Shown: piece by piece, positions 26,321 through 36,122 of the stretch | How the letters are laid out: each line of letters begins with the position of its first letter | Numbering within the stretch: position 1 is the stretch's first letter | DNA from: Verrucomicrobiota bacterium | GTDB lineage: Bacteria; Verrucomicrobiota; Verrucomicrobiia; Limisphaerales; UBA9464 | Length of the DNA: 45,546 nt | NCBI GenBank assembly: GCA_025363585.1 | Contig: JANYDN010000015.1 | Span: 1 to 45,546 of the forward strand | Direction: 5' to 3' | Made by a program: the position numbers and the translations under genes | The notes under the pieces: model-generated | The model's database searches: none | Seen by the model: the letters and a program-made list of their open reading frames with translations, nothing else | What the model was told of the DNA's origin: nothing

Positions 26321-29300
26321 ATGCCGCCACGTCATTCCCCAGAGCCCGCCTCCACCCGCCGTCCGTTTGCCAAACTGATGGCCGCCAACCGGTCCGAGAT
26401 CGCGATCCGGATCTTCCGCGCCGCGAACGAACTCGGCATCCGGACCGTCGCCGTGTTCGCGCAGGAGGACCGCTTCTGCATGCACCGGTTCAAGGCGGAC
26501 GAGGCCTACCTCGTCGGCCAGGGCAAGGGCCCGGTCGCCGCCTACCTCGACATCGACGGCATGGTGGCCATCGCCAAGGCACGCGGCGTCGACGCGATCC
26601 ATCCGGGCTACGGATTCCTCAGCGAGAACCCCGCTTTTGCCCGCGCCTGCGCGGCGGCCGGGATCACCTTCGTCGGGCCGCGTCCCGAGTTGCTCGACAT
26701 GATGGGCGACAAGACCGCGGCGCGCGCTTTGGCGCAGAAGATCAACGTGCCCGTTCTCCCCGGCACCGAGGAAGCGGTGACCGACCGCGACTCGGCACTG
26801 AAGATCGCGCGGCAGATCGGGTTCCCGCTCATCATCAAGGCGGCGTTCGGCGGCGGCGGCCGGGGCATGCGCGTGGTCCACAAGCCCGGCGATCTCGCCA
26901 ATCTTCTCGACGAGGCGCAGGCCGAGGCCGGGCGCGCGTTCGGCAATTCGGCGGTCTTCCTCGAGAAGTACATCCCGCGCGCGAAACACATCGAGGTGCA
27001 GATCCTCGGCGACCGCCACGGCAACGTCATCCACCTGCACGAGCGCGATTGCTCCGTGCAACGGCGCCACCAGAAAGTCGTCGAGGTCGCGCCGAGCTTC
27101 GGTCTCCCCGACGGCGTGGTGAAGGAGTTGTGCGACGCCGCCGCCCGCATCGCGCGCGAGATCCGCTACGACAACGCCGGCACGATCGAGTTTCTCTACG
27201 ACCTCGACCGGCACGAGTGGTTCTTCATCGAGATGAACCCGCGCATCCAGGTCGAGCACACGGTCACCGAGGTGCTCACCGGCCTCGATCTCGTGCGCGC
27301 CCAGATCCTGATCGCCCGGGGCCACGCCCTGCATTCGCCCGAGGTCGGCATGCCCGCGCAGGACTGCATCGCGCGCAACGGCTACGCCATCCAGTGCCGC
27401 GTGACCACCGAGGATCCCGAGAACAAGTTCACGCCGGATTACGGCAAGCTCCTCGCGTACCGGTCGCCCGGCGGGTTCGGAATCCGGCTCGATGGCGGGA
27501 TGGGTTACTCCGGCGCCGTCATCACGCCGTTCTACGACTCGATGCTGGTGAAGGTCATCGCCAGCGGCCAGAGCTACCCGATCGCGTGCGACCGCATGGC
27601 GCGCGCTCTCTCGGAATTCCGCATCCGGGGAATCAAGACCAACATCCCGTTCCTCGAGAACGTCGTTGCCAACCCGACCTTCCGCGCGGGCGAGGCCACG
27701 ACGACGCTGATCGACACGACGCCGGAATTGTTCGCGTTCAAGGCGAAGCGCGACCGCGCGACGAAGCTGCTGAATTTCATCGGCAACGTCATCGTGAACG
27801 GCAACCCGCACGCGAAGGGATTCCGTCCACCGCGGCCGTTCGATCTCCCGGTGGTGCCGAAGTCCGATCCCGCGTCGCCGATCCCGCCGGGCACTCGCGA
27901 CCTGTTGCTCGAGATGGGGGCGGAAAAGTTCGCGCAATGGATCGGGAGGCAGAAACGACTGCTGGTCACGGACACGACGTTCCGCGACGCGCACCAGTCG
28001 CTGATGGCGACGCGCGTGCGCACCTACGAGATGCTCGGGTGCGCGGACGCGATCGCGCGCCGGCTGGGCGACTCGAAGAAGGGGTTGTTCTCGCTGGAGA
28101 TGTGGGGCGGCGCGACGTTCGACACCACGATGCGGTTCCTCGGCGAGGATCCGTGGGAACGCCTCCGCCAACTGCGCCAACGCATCCCGAACATCTGTTT
28201 CCAGATGTTGTTCCGCGGGTCGAACGCCGTCGGTTACTCGAACTATCCCGACAACGTCGTGGCCGGATTCGTGCGCCATTCCGCCGAGGCGGGCATGGAC
28301 ATTTTCCGCATCTTCGACTCCCTCAACTACCTGCCGAACCTCCGCGTGGCCATGGAGGCCGTGCGCAAAACCCACGCCGTCTGCGAGGCCGCGATCTGCT
28401 ACACGGGCGACATCCTTGACCCGGCGCGCGAGAAGTATTCGTTGAAGTACTACGTGAAGCTGGCGAAGGAACTCGAGCGCATGGGGGCGCACGTGCTTGC
28501 CATCAAGGACATGGCCGGCATCTGCCGCCCGCTCGCCGCGCGGCGACTCGTCAAGGCGCTGAAGGACGAGATCGATCTCCCGATCCATTTCCACACGCAC
28601 GACACCGCGGGCGTCCAGGCGTCGGCGATCCTCAACGCGTGCGACGCCGGAGTGGACATCGTCGACCTCGCCGTGGCGTCGATGTCCGGGAGCACGTCGC
28701 AGCCGAACCTGAACTCGATCGCGACCGCGCTGGAGCATTCGCCGCGGGATACCAAGCTGGACGTCGCGACGCTGAACGAGTTCGCGGACTACTGGGAAAA
28801 GGCGCGCGACATCTACGCGCCGTTCGACACCGCCCCGAAGACGGGTTCCGCCGAGGTGTACCTGCACGAGATGCCGGGTGGGCAGTACACGAACCTCAAG
28901 GAACAGGCGGCGAGCATGGGCGTCTCGCACCGCTGGCCCGAGATCGCGCGTGCGTACGCGGAGGTCAACGCGTTGTTCGGCGACATCGTGAAGGTGACGC
29001 CGTCCAGCAAGGTCGTTGGAGACATGGCGCTGTTCCTGTTCACCCGCGGTATCCGGGCGGCCGACGTGGTCAACCTCGAGCCCGGCGTCACGCCGTTCCC
29101 CGAGAGCGTGGTCGACATGCTGTCGGGCGGGCTCGGTTGGCCCGAGGGTGGTTGGCCGGCCGACGTCTCGCGCGTGGTGCTCGGCGAGAAGCGCGCCGCC
29201 GAGGCCAGGCGCGACTACGTGAAGGGCGTGGTTCCCGGCGCCGTCGCCGTTCCGGCGGACTTCGCCAAGCTCCGCGAGGAACTGGCGGGCAAGCTGAAGC

Positions 29301-29842
29301 ACGCCGCGACCGACGACGAGGTGTTCTCGTACCTGATGTATCCGCAGGTGTTCCTCGATTTCTCGAAGCACCAGCGCGAGTTCGGCGACACGAGCGTGTT
29401 GCCGACGCCGACGTTTTTCTACGGCCTGAGGAACGGCGAGGAGATCACGGTCAACATCGAGGTGGGCAAGACGCTCATCGTGAAACTGGTCAACGTGAGC
29501 GAGCCGGACAAGGACGGCCGGCGCACGGTGACGTTCGAGTTGAACGGCATCACGCGCGAGGCGCACATCACGGACCGCAAGGTGGCGCCGCAGGCGAAGA
29601 CGCGCGCGAAGGCCGATCTGGCCGACCCGCTGCAGGTCGGAGCGCCCATCCCCGGCCTCGTGGCGGCGATCTCGGTCACCGTTGGGCAGAAGGTCGCGAA
29701 GGGCGACCGCCTGCTGATGATGGAAGCCATGAAGATGCAGACGACGGTGACGGCACCGGTCGACGGCGTGGTCGCGGTGTTGTCGGCGCAGGTCGGCGAC
29801 ACGGTCGAGAGCAAGGACCTGTTGGTGCGGCTGCGGGCGTAG
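26321..29842 (+). CDS. pyc: Pyruvate carboxylase
   Basis: Biotin carboxylase N-terminus ('LMAANRSEIAIRIFRAANELGI', 'KAAFGGGGRGMRVV'), carboxyltransferase ('DTTFRDAHQSLMATRVRT'), C-terminal biotinyl motif 'LLMMEAMKMQTTV'. Confidence 0.98.
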   Translation: MPPRHSPEPASTRRPFAKLMAANRSEIAIRIFRAANELGIRTVAVFAQEDRFCMHRFKADEAYLVGQGKGPVAAYLDIDGMVAIAKARGVDAIHPGYGFLSENPAFARACAAAGITFVGPRPELLDMMGDKTAARALAQKINVPVLPGTEEAVTDRDSALKIARQIGFPLIIKAAFGGGGRGMRVVHKPGDLANLLDEAQAEAGRAFGNSAVFLEKYIPRAKHIEVQILGDRHGNVIHLHERDCSVQRRHQKVVEVAPSFGLPDGVVKELCDAAARIAREIRYDNAGTIEFLYDLDRHEWFFIEMNPRIQVEHTVTEVLTGLDLVRAQILIARGHALHSPEVGMPAQDCIARNGYAIQCRVTTEDPENKFTPDYGKLLAYRSPGGFGIRLDGGMGYSGAVITPFYDSMLVKVIASGQSYPIACDRMARALSEFRIRGIKTNIPFLENVVANPTFRAGEATTTLIDTTPELFAFKAKRDRATKLLNFIGNVIVNGNPHAKGFRPPRPFDLPVVPKSDPASPIPPGTRDLLLEMGAEKFAQWIGRQKRLLVTDTTFRDAHQSLMATRVRTYEMLGCADAIARRLGDSKKGLFSLEMWGGATFDTTMRFLGEDPWERLRQLRQRIPNICFQMLFRGSNAVGYSNYPDNVVAGFVRHSAEAGMDIFRIFDSLNYLPNLRVAMEAVRKTHAVCEAAICYTGDILDPAREKYSLKYYVKLAKELERMGAHVLAIKDMAGICRPLAARRLVKALKDEIDLPIHFHTHDTAGVQASAILNACDAGVDIVDLAVASMSGSTSQPNLNSIATALEHSPRDTKLDVATLNEFADYWEKARDIYAPFDTAPKTGSAEVYLHEMPGGQYTNLKEQAASMGVSHRWPEIARAYAEVNALFGDIVKVTPSSKVVGDMALFLFTRGIRAADVVNLEPGVTPFPESVVDMLSGGLGWPEGGWPADVSRVVLGEKRAAEARRDYVKGVVPGAVAVPADFAKLREELAGKLKHAATDDEVFSYLMYPQVFLDFSKHQREFGDTSVLPTPTFFYGLRNGEEITVNIEVGKTLIVKLVNVSEPDKDGRRTVTFELNGITREAHITDRKVAPQAKTRAKADLADPLQVGAPIPGLVAAISVTVGQKVAKGDRLLMMEAMKMQTTVTAPVDGVVAVLSAQVGDTVESKDLLVRLRA

Positions 29843-29943
29843 CCTTGAAGCGGTGCGTGGCCGCCGGCCGTGTCGTGGCCGCCGCGGTGACGCGGTGGAT
29901 CGGAGGCCGTGAGTGTGGCGCTAGCCGGCGCCAGCGGCGGTTG

Positions 29944-30112
29944 CCGCGACGCGTCCCCACGCGGTGTTCCTCACGGGATCACGGCCCTCGGATTGCTCCT
30001 TGCGGTTTGTTTTGGCGCCGGGTCGGGGGACCCGGCCTTCAGCTTCGATATGTTGGAGGCCGCGTGCCCCCACGCGGCGTTCGCCATGCCTTCCCCCCAC
30101 GCGGCGCTCCTC
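29944..30112. repeat. REP family 2 degenerate cluster
   Basis: ccgcgacgcgtccccacgcggtgttcctcacggg; gccgggtcgggggacccggcctt; ggccgcgtgcccccacgcggcgttc; ccccccacgcggcgctcc. Confidence 0.7.
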
Positions 30113-30257
30113 GCCCGGTCTTCTCTTGTCAACAACGCCCATCCCATGGGCGCGGGGCGGGGGAGCGGATTCACCGGTCGGGAATTGCCTGGGACGCGGC
30201 GCCAACCTTCGCCGCTTGCGCGCCACGGGTGCTTTTGGAAACGTGCGGCCCCGATTT

Positions 30258-31346
30258 ATGGGACACATCAAGCTGCACATTCCCGGACCCGTCGAGGTGA
30301 GCGCGAAGACCTTCGAGGCGCTTTGCCGTCCGATGATCGGTCACCGGGGCCAGGGCTTCAAAGACCTCTATGCGCGCATCCAGCCGCAGCTCCAGACGCT
30401 GCTCGGCACGCGCCAGTTGGTGTACCTGTCCACTTCCAGCGCGTGGGGCGTCATGGAAGGCGCCCTCCGCAACCTCACGTCGAAGCGCGTCCTCAACTGC
30501 ATGTGCGGCGCGTTTTCGGACAAGTGGTTCGACGTCGCCAAACGCTGCGGCAAGGAAGCCGACGCCCTCCAGGTCCCGTGGGGCTCGCCGATCCGCGCCG
30601 GGCAGATCGACGCCAAACTCGCCACCGGCCAGTTCGACTCGCTCACGCTGATCCACAACGAGACCAGCACCGGCACGATGAGCCCGCTCGCGGAGATCGC
30701 CGCGTTGAAGGCGAAGTATCCCGACGTGATGTTCATCGTCGACGCCGTCAGCTCCATGACCGCGGTGCCGCTCGCGTTCGACGCGCTCGGAGTCGACGTC
30801 TTGCTCGCGGGCACGCAGAAAGCGTTCGCGATGCCGCCCGGCCTTTCCGTGTTCGTGGCATCGCCCGCGGCGCTGGCCAAGGCCGCGACGGCGAAAGACC
30901 GCGGCTATTATTTCGATTTCGTGGAGTTCGAGAAGAACGCGAGGGACAGCATGACGCCGAGCACACCGGCGATCCCGCACATCTACGCGCTGTCGACGAA
31001 GCTGGACGAGTTCCTCGCCGAGGGACTCGAGGCACGCTACGCGCGTCATGCCCGTACCAACGGCATGCTCCGCGATTGGGCGGAGCGCAATGGGTTCACG
31101 TTGTTCCCCGAGGCCGGGTTCGAGTCGCGCACGCTGGTGTGCGTGAACAACGGCGCGCGTCCGCAGGGCAGGGTGATCGACGTCGCCAAGTTCCAGAAAC
31201 TCGTGAAGGACCAGGGCGTCCTGATCGACGGCGGCTACGGCAAGATCAAGGGCACCACGTTCCGCGTCTCGAACATGGGTGACGAGACCGAGGCGACCAT
31301 CGGGTCGTTGGTGACGATCCTCGACGGGGCGCTCGCGAAGCTCTGA
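30258..31346 (+). CDS. Class V aminotransferase (serine/alanine-glyoxylate aminotransferase-like)
   Basis: 'IPGPVEVSAKTFEALCRPMIGHRGQGFKDLY', 'HNETSTGTMSPLAEIAAL', 'IVDAVSSMTAVPLAFDALGVDVLLAGTQKAFAMPPGLSVFVAS'. Confidence 0.92.
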   Translation: MGHIKLHIPGPVEVSAKTFEALCRPMIGHRGQGFKDLYARIQPQLQTLLGTRQLVYLSTSSAWGVMEGALRNLTSKRVLNCMCGAFSDKWFDVAKRCGKEADALQVPWGSPIRAGQIDAKLATGQFDSLTLIHNETSTGTMSPLAEIAALKAKYPDVMFIVDAVSSMTAVPLAFDALGVDVLLAGTQKAFAMPPGLSVFVASPAALAKAATAKDRGYYFDFVEFEKNARDSMTPSTPAIPHIYALSTKLDEFLAEGLEARYARHARTNGMLRDWAERNGFTLFPEAGFESRTLVCVNNGARPQGRVIDVAKFQKLVKDQGVLIDGGYGKIKGTTFRVSNMGDETEATIGSLVTILDGALAKL

Positions 31347-31371
31347 GGCAAGCGGGGAGCGAGGAGCAGGG

Positions 31372-31396
31372 GTGGGTGGCGGCGGCCCGCCGCCAC
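31372..31396 (+). repeat. REP family 1 copy
   Basis: gtgggtggcggcggcccgccgccac, identical to the copy at 22620. Confidence 0.85.
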
Positions 31397-31462
31397 TGGA
31401 CGATAGCCCTGCGCCTCGAAACCGATCGCAAGGGAGCGGCGGGGATTGCGCGTCCATCCGCT

Positions 31463-31564
31463 TGTAGGCCGGATCCCTTGACCCGGCATTGCGGGGAGCG
31501 GCAACGGATATTCATCGGGTCGGAATCCCGCGGTGAAACGCCGCGTGGGGGCACGCGGCCTACA
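31463..31564. repeat. REP family 2 inverted pair
   Basis: tgtaggccggatcccttgacccggcatt ... aaacgccgcgtgggggcacgcggcctaca; GTAG tag plus palindrome. Confidence 0.8.
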
Positions 31565-31614
31565 GGCTGGGCCGGTTTCGGAAGACGCGCGTGCGAGACG
31601 GCGGAAGCCCCGGC

Positions 31615-33627
31615 CTACTTCAACTCCCACTTCTCGCCGAAGAATCCCGCGGCGGGAATCCCTCCCGGATACCGCGGGGTCACGGGTTGCGAGATGTCGA
31701 TGACCGCCCAGTCCGGGAGCTTCGACGTCTGCCGCGCGTTGTTGAGGTAGTCGTACTCGCGGAACGTGAAGCCGCTGTTCAACACCACGTAGTGTTCCGG
31801 GTTCAGCGGGTTTGGGAACACCAGCACCGGGACGTGGCTGTCCGCCGGGTACGTCTTGTCCTTCACCACGATCCCCGCGGCGGTCCATTTCACCGGAAGT
31901 TTGTCCGCGATCCTCGCGAGCAATTGGTTGCTCTGCGGATCTCCCCACAACACGAGGTTGGCGCCCGCGATGTCCGCATCCGAAACCTCCGTGTCCTTGC
32001 GCGTCGGCGCCTCGCCGCGGAAATGGCGGCGCCAGTGCGCGATCGCGTGTTCCGACTCGGCCTTCGTCCACGCGCCCACTTTCTCGTTCATCGCCGTTCC
32101 CGTGGGCAACACCATCACGAAGCGATCCATGAACGCGTCGTCGATCGGGCCCTGGACTCCGTGATGCTTCCGCAGTCCTTCCGCCACGATCGGGCCCGCT
32201 TCCCAGCGACCGCCTTCGACGCGGTGGAACGAAGCCTTCCACGAACCGTCCGAACCAACCTTGCCCGCCGCGAGCGTCGCGTCGCCGATGCGCACCTCGA
32301 CGGGACGCGTCGGGTCGAAAGGCGCCTCGCCGGGGCCGATGTCGAACGTCACCGCGGTGACTCCGGCCAACGTGGCGCGCACGCCCTGTTCGCCGAGCGT
32401 CGCGTCCACGCGGCCCGGTTCCCAATGCTCGGCAAGCCCGTCGACGCCGACCCACGCCTGCCGTGGGTAGCGCAGCGTGTGCGTGACGAAATGGACCTCG
32501 CGCGGCACGCGCGTGCGGCCGCGCGACGCGAGCAAATCGATGCGGCGGTTGAGCTCGGTCTTGGCGATGGGTTCGTAGCGATGCCCGGTCTTCGGCCCGA
32601 GGAGATGGGTCATCTCGAGATTCTCGGTGGCCATGGCCTTCTCCATCGCGCGTGCCGCCTGGATCTGGCCGTCGTCGGCACCGCTGTACACGACGAGCGG
32701 CACCATGCGCGTGTTGAGCGCGACCGAGGTGGAGTCATACATGCGCCACAGCTTCTGTTCCCACCACTGGGGCTTGAGCGTTTCCTTCTGGAAGACATTG
32801 AGGAACTCGGCGGTCTCGCTGAACCCCGCGCCCGGCGCGGCCGCGGCCCACATCGACGCATGGTGCGTGGCCATGTGCCAGCACGCGGCGCCCCCGAGCG
32901 AAAACCCGCGCACGACCATCCGGTCCTCGTCGATCGGGTACAGCTTCCTCACGTCCGCGAGCGCCTCGAAAAAGTCGGTCTCTCCCGCGAAGCGCGAGCC
33001 ATTGCAGTAACGCCCGTACAAGTGGAGCACGAGGGTGTCCGCGGGCGTGAACTCGCCGGCGCTCTTCATGCGGTCCTGGATGAACGACAACTCGGACAAC
33101 GTCTCGCCGCGGCCGTGGAACCAAAAGTCGAGGCGCCAACGCCGTCCACTGTTCGCGGTGTACGACGGGGGGACCACGAGCCCGTAGGGCTGGACCGAGC
33201 CATCGATCCGCGAGGTGTAGCCGCGGACGACGAGTCCGGTGGCGGATTGCCAGGGCACTTGACCCGCGCGCAAGGCGGCGAGGCGCTCATTGCCGACGCG
33301 GAGTTGCTCGCGCGCGGCCGCGACCTCGTTGGTCCGGAAGATCTCGTCGTACTTCAGCGCCCAGTCGACGGCCTTGTGGAAAACGCGAACGTCGGGCACA
33401 CGCGCGAGCAGTGCCGGTTTGCCCGCGAGTTCGCGCGCGCCGGCCTCGAGTTCGGCACCGAGTCTCTCGGCGCCGGCGGCGAGTTCCGCACGGTCGGCCT
33501 CGGCGATCTGGATTCCCGCGGGCGGTTGGCGGCGAACCTTGTCGGCCTGGTTGTCGGCCGGGCCGTCGGCGAGGAGGACGGGCAGGAGCAGCGAGCCAAG
33601 CGCGAGCGCAAGCGCGGGATGTTTCAT
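31615..33627 (-). CDS. Secreted alpha/beta hydrolase, prolyl-oligopeptidase-like
   Basis: Signal peptide MKHPALALALGSLLLPVLLA; nucleophile elbow 'RMVVRGFSLGGAACWHMATHH'; 'PLVVYSGADDGQ'; C-terminal 'HVPVLVFPNPLNPEHYVVLNSGFTFREYDYLNNARQTSKLPDWAVIDI'. Confidence 0.87.
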   Translation of the reverse strand: MKHPALALALGSLLLPVLLADGPADNQADKVRRQPPAGIQIAEADRAELAAGAERLGAELEAGARELAGKPALLARVPDVRVFHKAVDWALKYDEIFRTNEVAAAREQLRVGNERLAALRAGQVPWQSATGLVVRGYTSRIDGSVQPYGLVVPPSYTANSGRRWRLDFWFHGRGETLSELSFIQDRMKSAGEFTPADTLVLHLYGRYCNGSRFAGETDFFEALADVRKLYPIDEDRMVVRGFSLGGAACWHMATHHASMWAAAAPGAGFSETAEFLNVFQKETLKPQWWEQKLWRMYDSTSVALNTRMVPLVVYSGADDGQIQAARAMEKAMATENLEMTHLLGPKTGHRYEPIAKTELNRRIDLLASRGRTRVPREVHFVTHTLRYPRQAWVGVDGLAEHWEPGRVDATLGEQGVRATLAGVTAVTFDIGPGEAPFDPTRPVEVRIGDATLAAGKVGSDGSWKASFHRVEGGRWEAGPIVAEGLRKHHGVQGPIDDAFMDRFVMVLPTGTAMNEKVGAWTKAESEHAIAHWRRHFRGEAPTRKDTEVSDADIAGANLVLWGDPQSNQLLARIADKLPVKWTAAGIVVKDKTYPADSHVPVLVFPNPLNPEHYVVLNSGFTFREYDYLNNARQTSKLPDWAVIDISQPVTPRYPGGIPAAGFFGEKWELK

Positions 33628-33750
33628 GGAATGCGGTGACTGCAACGCACGACGTGCGCGCGGGCAAGGACGGAAGCGCGCGCCCACCCAAGCCGCCCTG
33701 CCTCGGCGTGCGTTGGGAACGGCTTCGGTCCCCCGCCTTACGATGGTCCC

Positions 33751-33839
33751 GGGAGCGCCGGCATCCGTGCCGGCCAAGCTAACAACGAAAACTCGCAGGG
33801 ATACGCGCTGGAAAACGCCGGCAAGATGCCGGCGCTCCG
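33751..33839. repeat. REP family 3 inverted pair
   Basis: gggagcgccggcatccgtgccggcc ... gccggcaagatgccggcgctcc; GGAG tag plus palindrome. Confidence 0.82.
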
Positions 33840-33903
33840 GTGCATTGCCACCCACGGCATGCTCCGTGAGGCATGCCGAGGCCGGCGCGCGTCAGCCGCG
33901 GGC

Positions 33904-35769
33904 CTAGGCCGAAAAGCGCCGGCGGACCAAAAGCGCGACGGCGCCAATGCCCGCGGCGATCGCCGCGTTCGCGGGCGCCTCGGGCACCGCCATCGCGACG
34001 CCCCGCAGCACCTCGCCGGCGACGGCGGTCTCGATGTCGGAAAAGCTCTCGCCCGACGCCTGTGCCGCGGACGTGAACTGCAACGCGTCCGAGATGTACA
34101 CGAGCTTGTTGGGATCCGCGCCTTGGTCGGTCTCGAGGCTGACCGTCGAGGTGATGGCGTAGAGGTTGACGGTGCCGTCCGGATTCACCTCGCCCGTGAG
34201 ATTGCGGAGGCCGTCGGTCTGCACGTTGAGGCCCGAGGGGAAGACCTCGCCGTTCGCGCCGTTGGCGACGTTGTAGCCCACGCCGATGTTGAGGCCGGCG
34301 CGCAGCGTGTACGCGAGGTGCCAGAGCCCGCCGCCGAACGTCCATTTCTGGAGGCCGCCCGTGTCGTTGGCCGTCCCGATGTCGGCCGCCTTGCCGGTGC
34401 CCTCGTCGGCGACGTACATCGTCGTCGCGTTGGCGAACCAAATGCCGAACGGATGGTAAACAGTCTGGGTGGTGCCGGTTGAATCCTTGCCGTCCTTCGC
34501 GCCGTTGGCGGGGAGTCCGGGCAACAGGTTGATGCTGGAGGTGGCGGCGTTGCCCACGGTGGCGAGACCGGCCCCGGTCGCGGCATCGACGTAGCCGCCG
34601 CCGTTGGGATTGACCTGGTAGATCGAGTTGATGCCGTTGCTGCCGCTGCCTTTCGAGACGTAGAGCGTGCCGTTGTAAACCGTCTCGCCGCGGAAATTGT
34701 TGTCCTTCCCGGTCTTGTCCGCCGCGAGCCCCGCCTGGGTGATGTTGAACCCGTTCTGGTAACCGGTGGCGTTCGCCGGATTGCCGGAGGCGACGCCGAC
34801 GACGGTGGTGTTGCCCGTGTTGCCGGCGGGAATGATCTGGATCCCGGTGTTTTGGCTGATGGCGGCCGCGGTGGCGGCGGACGTCGCGGTGCCCGCGGTC
34901 ACGGTTCCGTTGCTGATGGGCGCGGTGGTCGGTTTCGAGATCGTGACGTGCGTGGCATCGACGACGGACGCGATGCTGGTGTTGGCGGGGATGCCCGTGC
35001 CGGTGACGGGCATGCCGGCGACGACGCCCGCGGTCGTGGTGACGGCGAGGTTGCTGGAACCGTTGACCGCGGCGACGCCCTTCACGCTCACGGTGCCGTT
35101 GTTCCCGCCCGCGTTGCCGACCAAGTAATAGTTCCCGTTTCCAAGGATCGCCGCGCGTCCGTTGTTGCCGCTGTACGCGTTCACCGGCGTCGCGGTGACA
35201 TTGCCGTTGCCGTCGATGGTGCCGATCGAACGTTGGTACGTGAGCGAGACCGGATTCGACGGATCGAAAACCCCGGGAGTGTTCGAGTTCGAGACGTCGA
35301 TCGAGTTCGGCGCCGCGGCGTATCCAAGGAACGTCAGGGAACGCCCGTCCACCGACTGATTGATTGCCAACTCCGACTTGGAGGGAAAACTCGTGCTGAG
35401 ATTGATGCCCTGCGCCGCGAGGGTCGCGGTGACGTTGAGGGAGCTCACCAACACACCGCCCTTCGTGATCTGGTCGACGAAGATCGGGGAGGTGACGCCG
35501 AAGCTCGGGTCCGGCGCCTCGTTCGAAAACACGCCCGGATACGCGCCCGTCGCGTTGGCGACGCCGCCGCCCGGGAGCGGCGAACCGACGGTCACGGTTC
35601 CCGCGGTGCCCGAGTAAACGCTGCGGGTCACGACGAGATTGCCGGCTTGGAAGTACTGGGCCGAAACCGGCAGCAGCGCGGCTCCGGCGAAGACCATCCC
35701 GCCGAGGGCGGGCAACCGAAGGCCGTGGGGACGAATCGCGGAACGTTGGAAACGACGGGATTTGGGCAT
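33904..35769 (-). CDS. Secreted protein with PEP-CTERM-like C-terminal sorting tail
   Basis: N-terminal signal region after MPKSRRFQRS; C-terminus 'VPEAPANAAIAAGIGAVALLVRRRFSA' (motif, hydrophobic stretch, Arg cluster). Confidence 0.82.
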   Translation of the reverse strand: MPKSRRFQRSAIRPHGLRLPALGGMVFAGAALLPVSAQYFQAGNLVVTRSVYSGTAGTVTVGSPLPGGGVANATGAYPGVFSNEAPDPSFGVTSPIFVDQITKGGVLVSSLNVTATLAAQGINLSTSFPSKSELAINQSVDGRSLTFLGYAAAPNSIDVSNSNTPGVFDPSNPVSLTYQRSIGTIDGNGNVTATPVNAYSGNNGRAAILGNGNYYLVGNAGGNNGTVSVKGVAAVNGSSNLAVTTTAGVVAGMPVTGTGIPANTSIASVVDATHVTISKPTTAPISNGTVTAGTATSAATAAAISQNTGIQIIPAGNTGNTTVVGVASGNPANATGYQNGFNITQAGLAADKTGKDNNFRGETVYNGTLYVSKGSGSNGINSIYQVNPNGGGYVDAATGAGLATVGNAATSSINLLPGLPANGAKDGKDSTGTTQTVYHPFGIWFANATTMYVADEGTGKAADIGTANDTGGLQKWTFGGGLWHLAYTLRAGLNIGVGYNVANGANGEVFPSGLNVQTDGLRNLTGEVNPDGTVNLYAITSTVSLETDQGADPNKLVYISDALQFTSAAQASGESFSDIETAVAGEVLRGVAMAVPEAPANAAIAAGIGAVALLVRRRFSA

Positions 35770-36122
35770 GTGGATGGGCACGGCGGAAAATCCCGGTTGG
35801 AAAAAGGAATTGCCCCGACGTGCCGCCCCGAAGCCTATCCGCGCGGCCGACGATCCGGCACGGGTCGCATTGTGAAGCTTCGGTGCCAAATGGCGCGGGC
35901 GCGTCGGTTCGGAGTCCGGGCGGTCGCGCGGCCGGGTCGGAATGTGGGCGGAAACCCACGGGACTGGCTGCGGGCATTTCCCGTGAAGCGTGGCTCCGCG
36001 AATCTTGCGGCGCGGCGGGATTCGCGCGAATGATCCCTCCGCCGGGAGCGCGCGGGAGTTGGCATCGCGTCGTTTCGGCCGCGTCGACACGGACGCGACG
36101 GCAACGGCGAAAGGCTTCCACC

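Noticed and set aside
26300-29566. 1088-aa minus-strand ORF antisense to pyc
   Set aside because: Arg/His/Asp-rich translation with no recognisable domain; typical shadow ORF in high-GC coding DNA opposite a clear pyruvate carboxylase.
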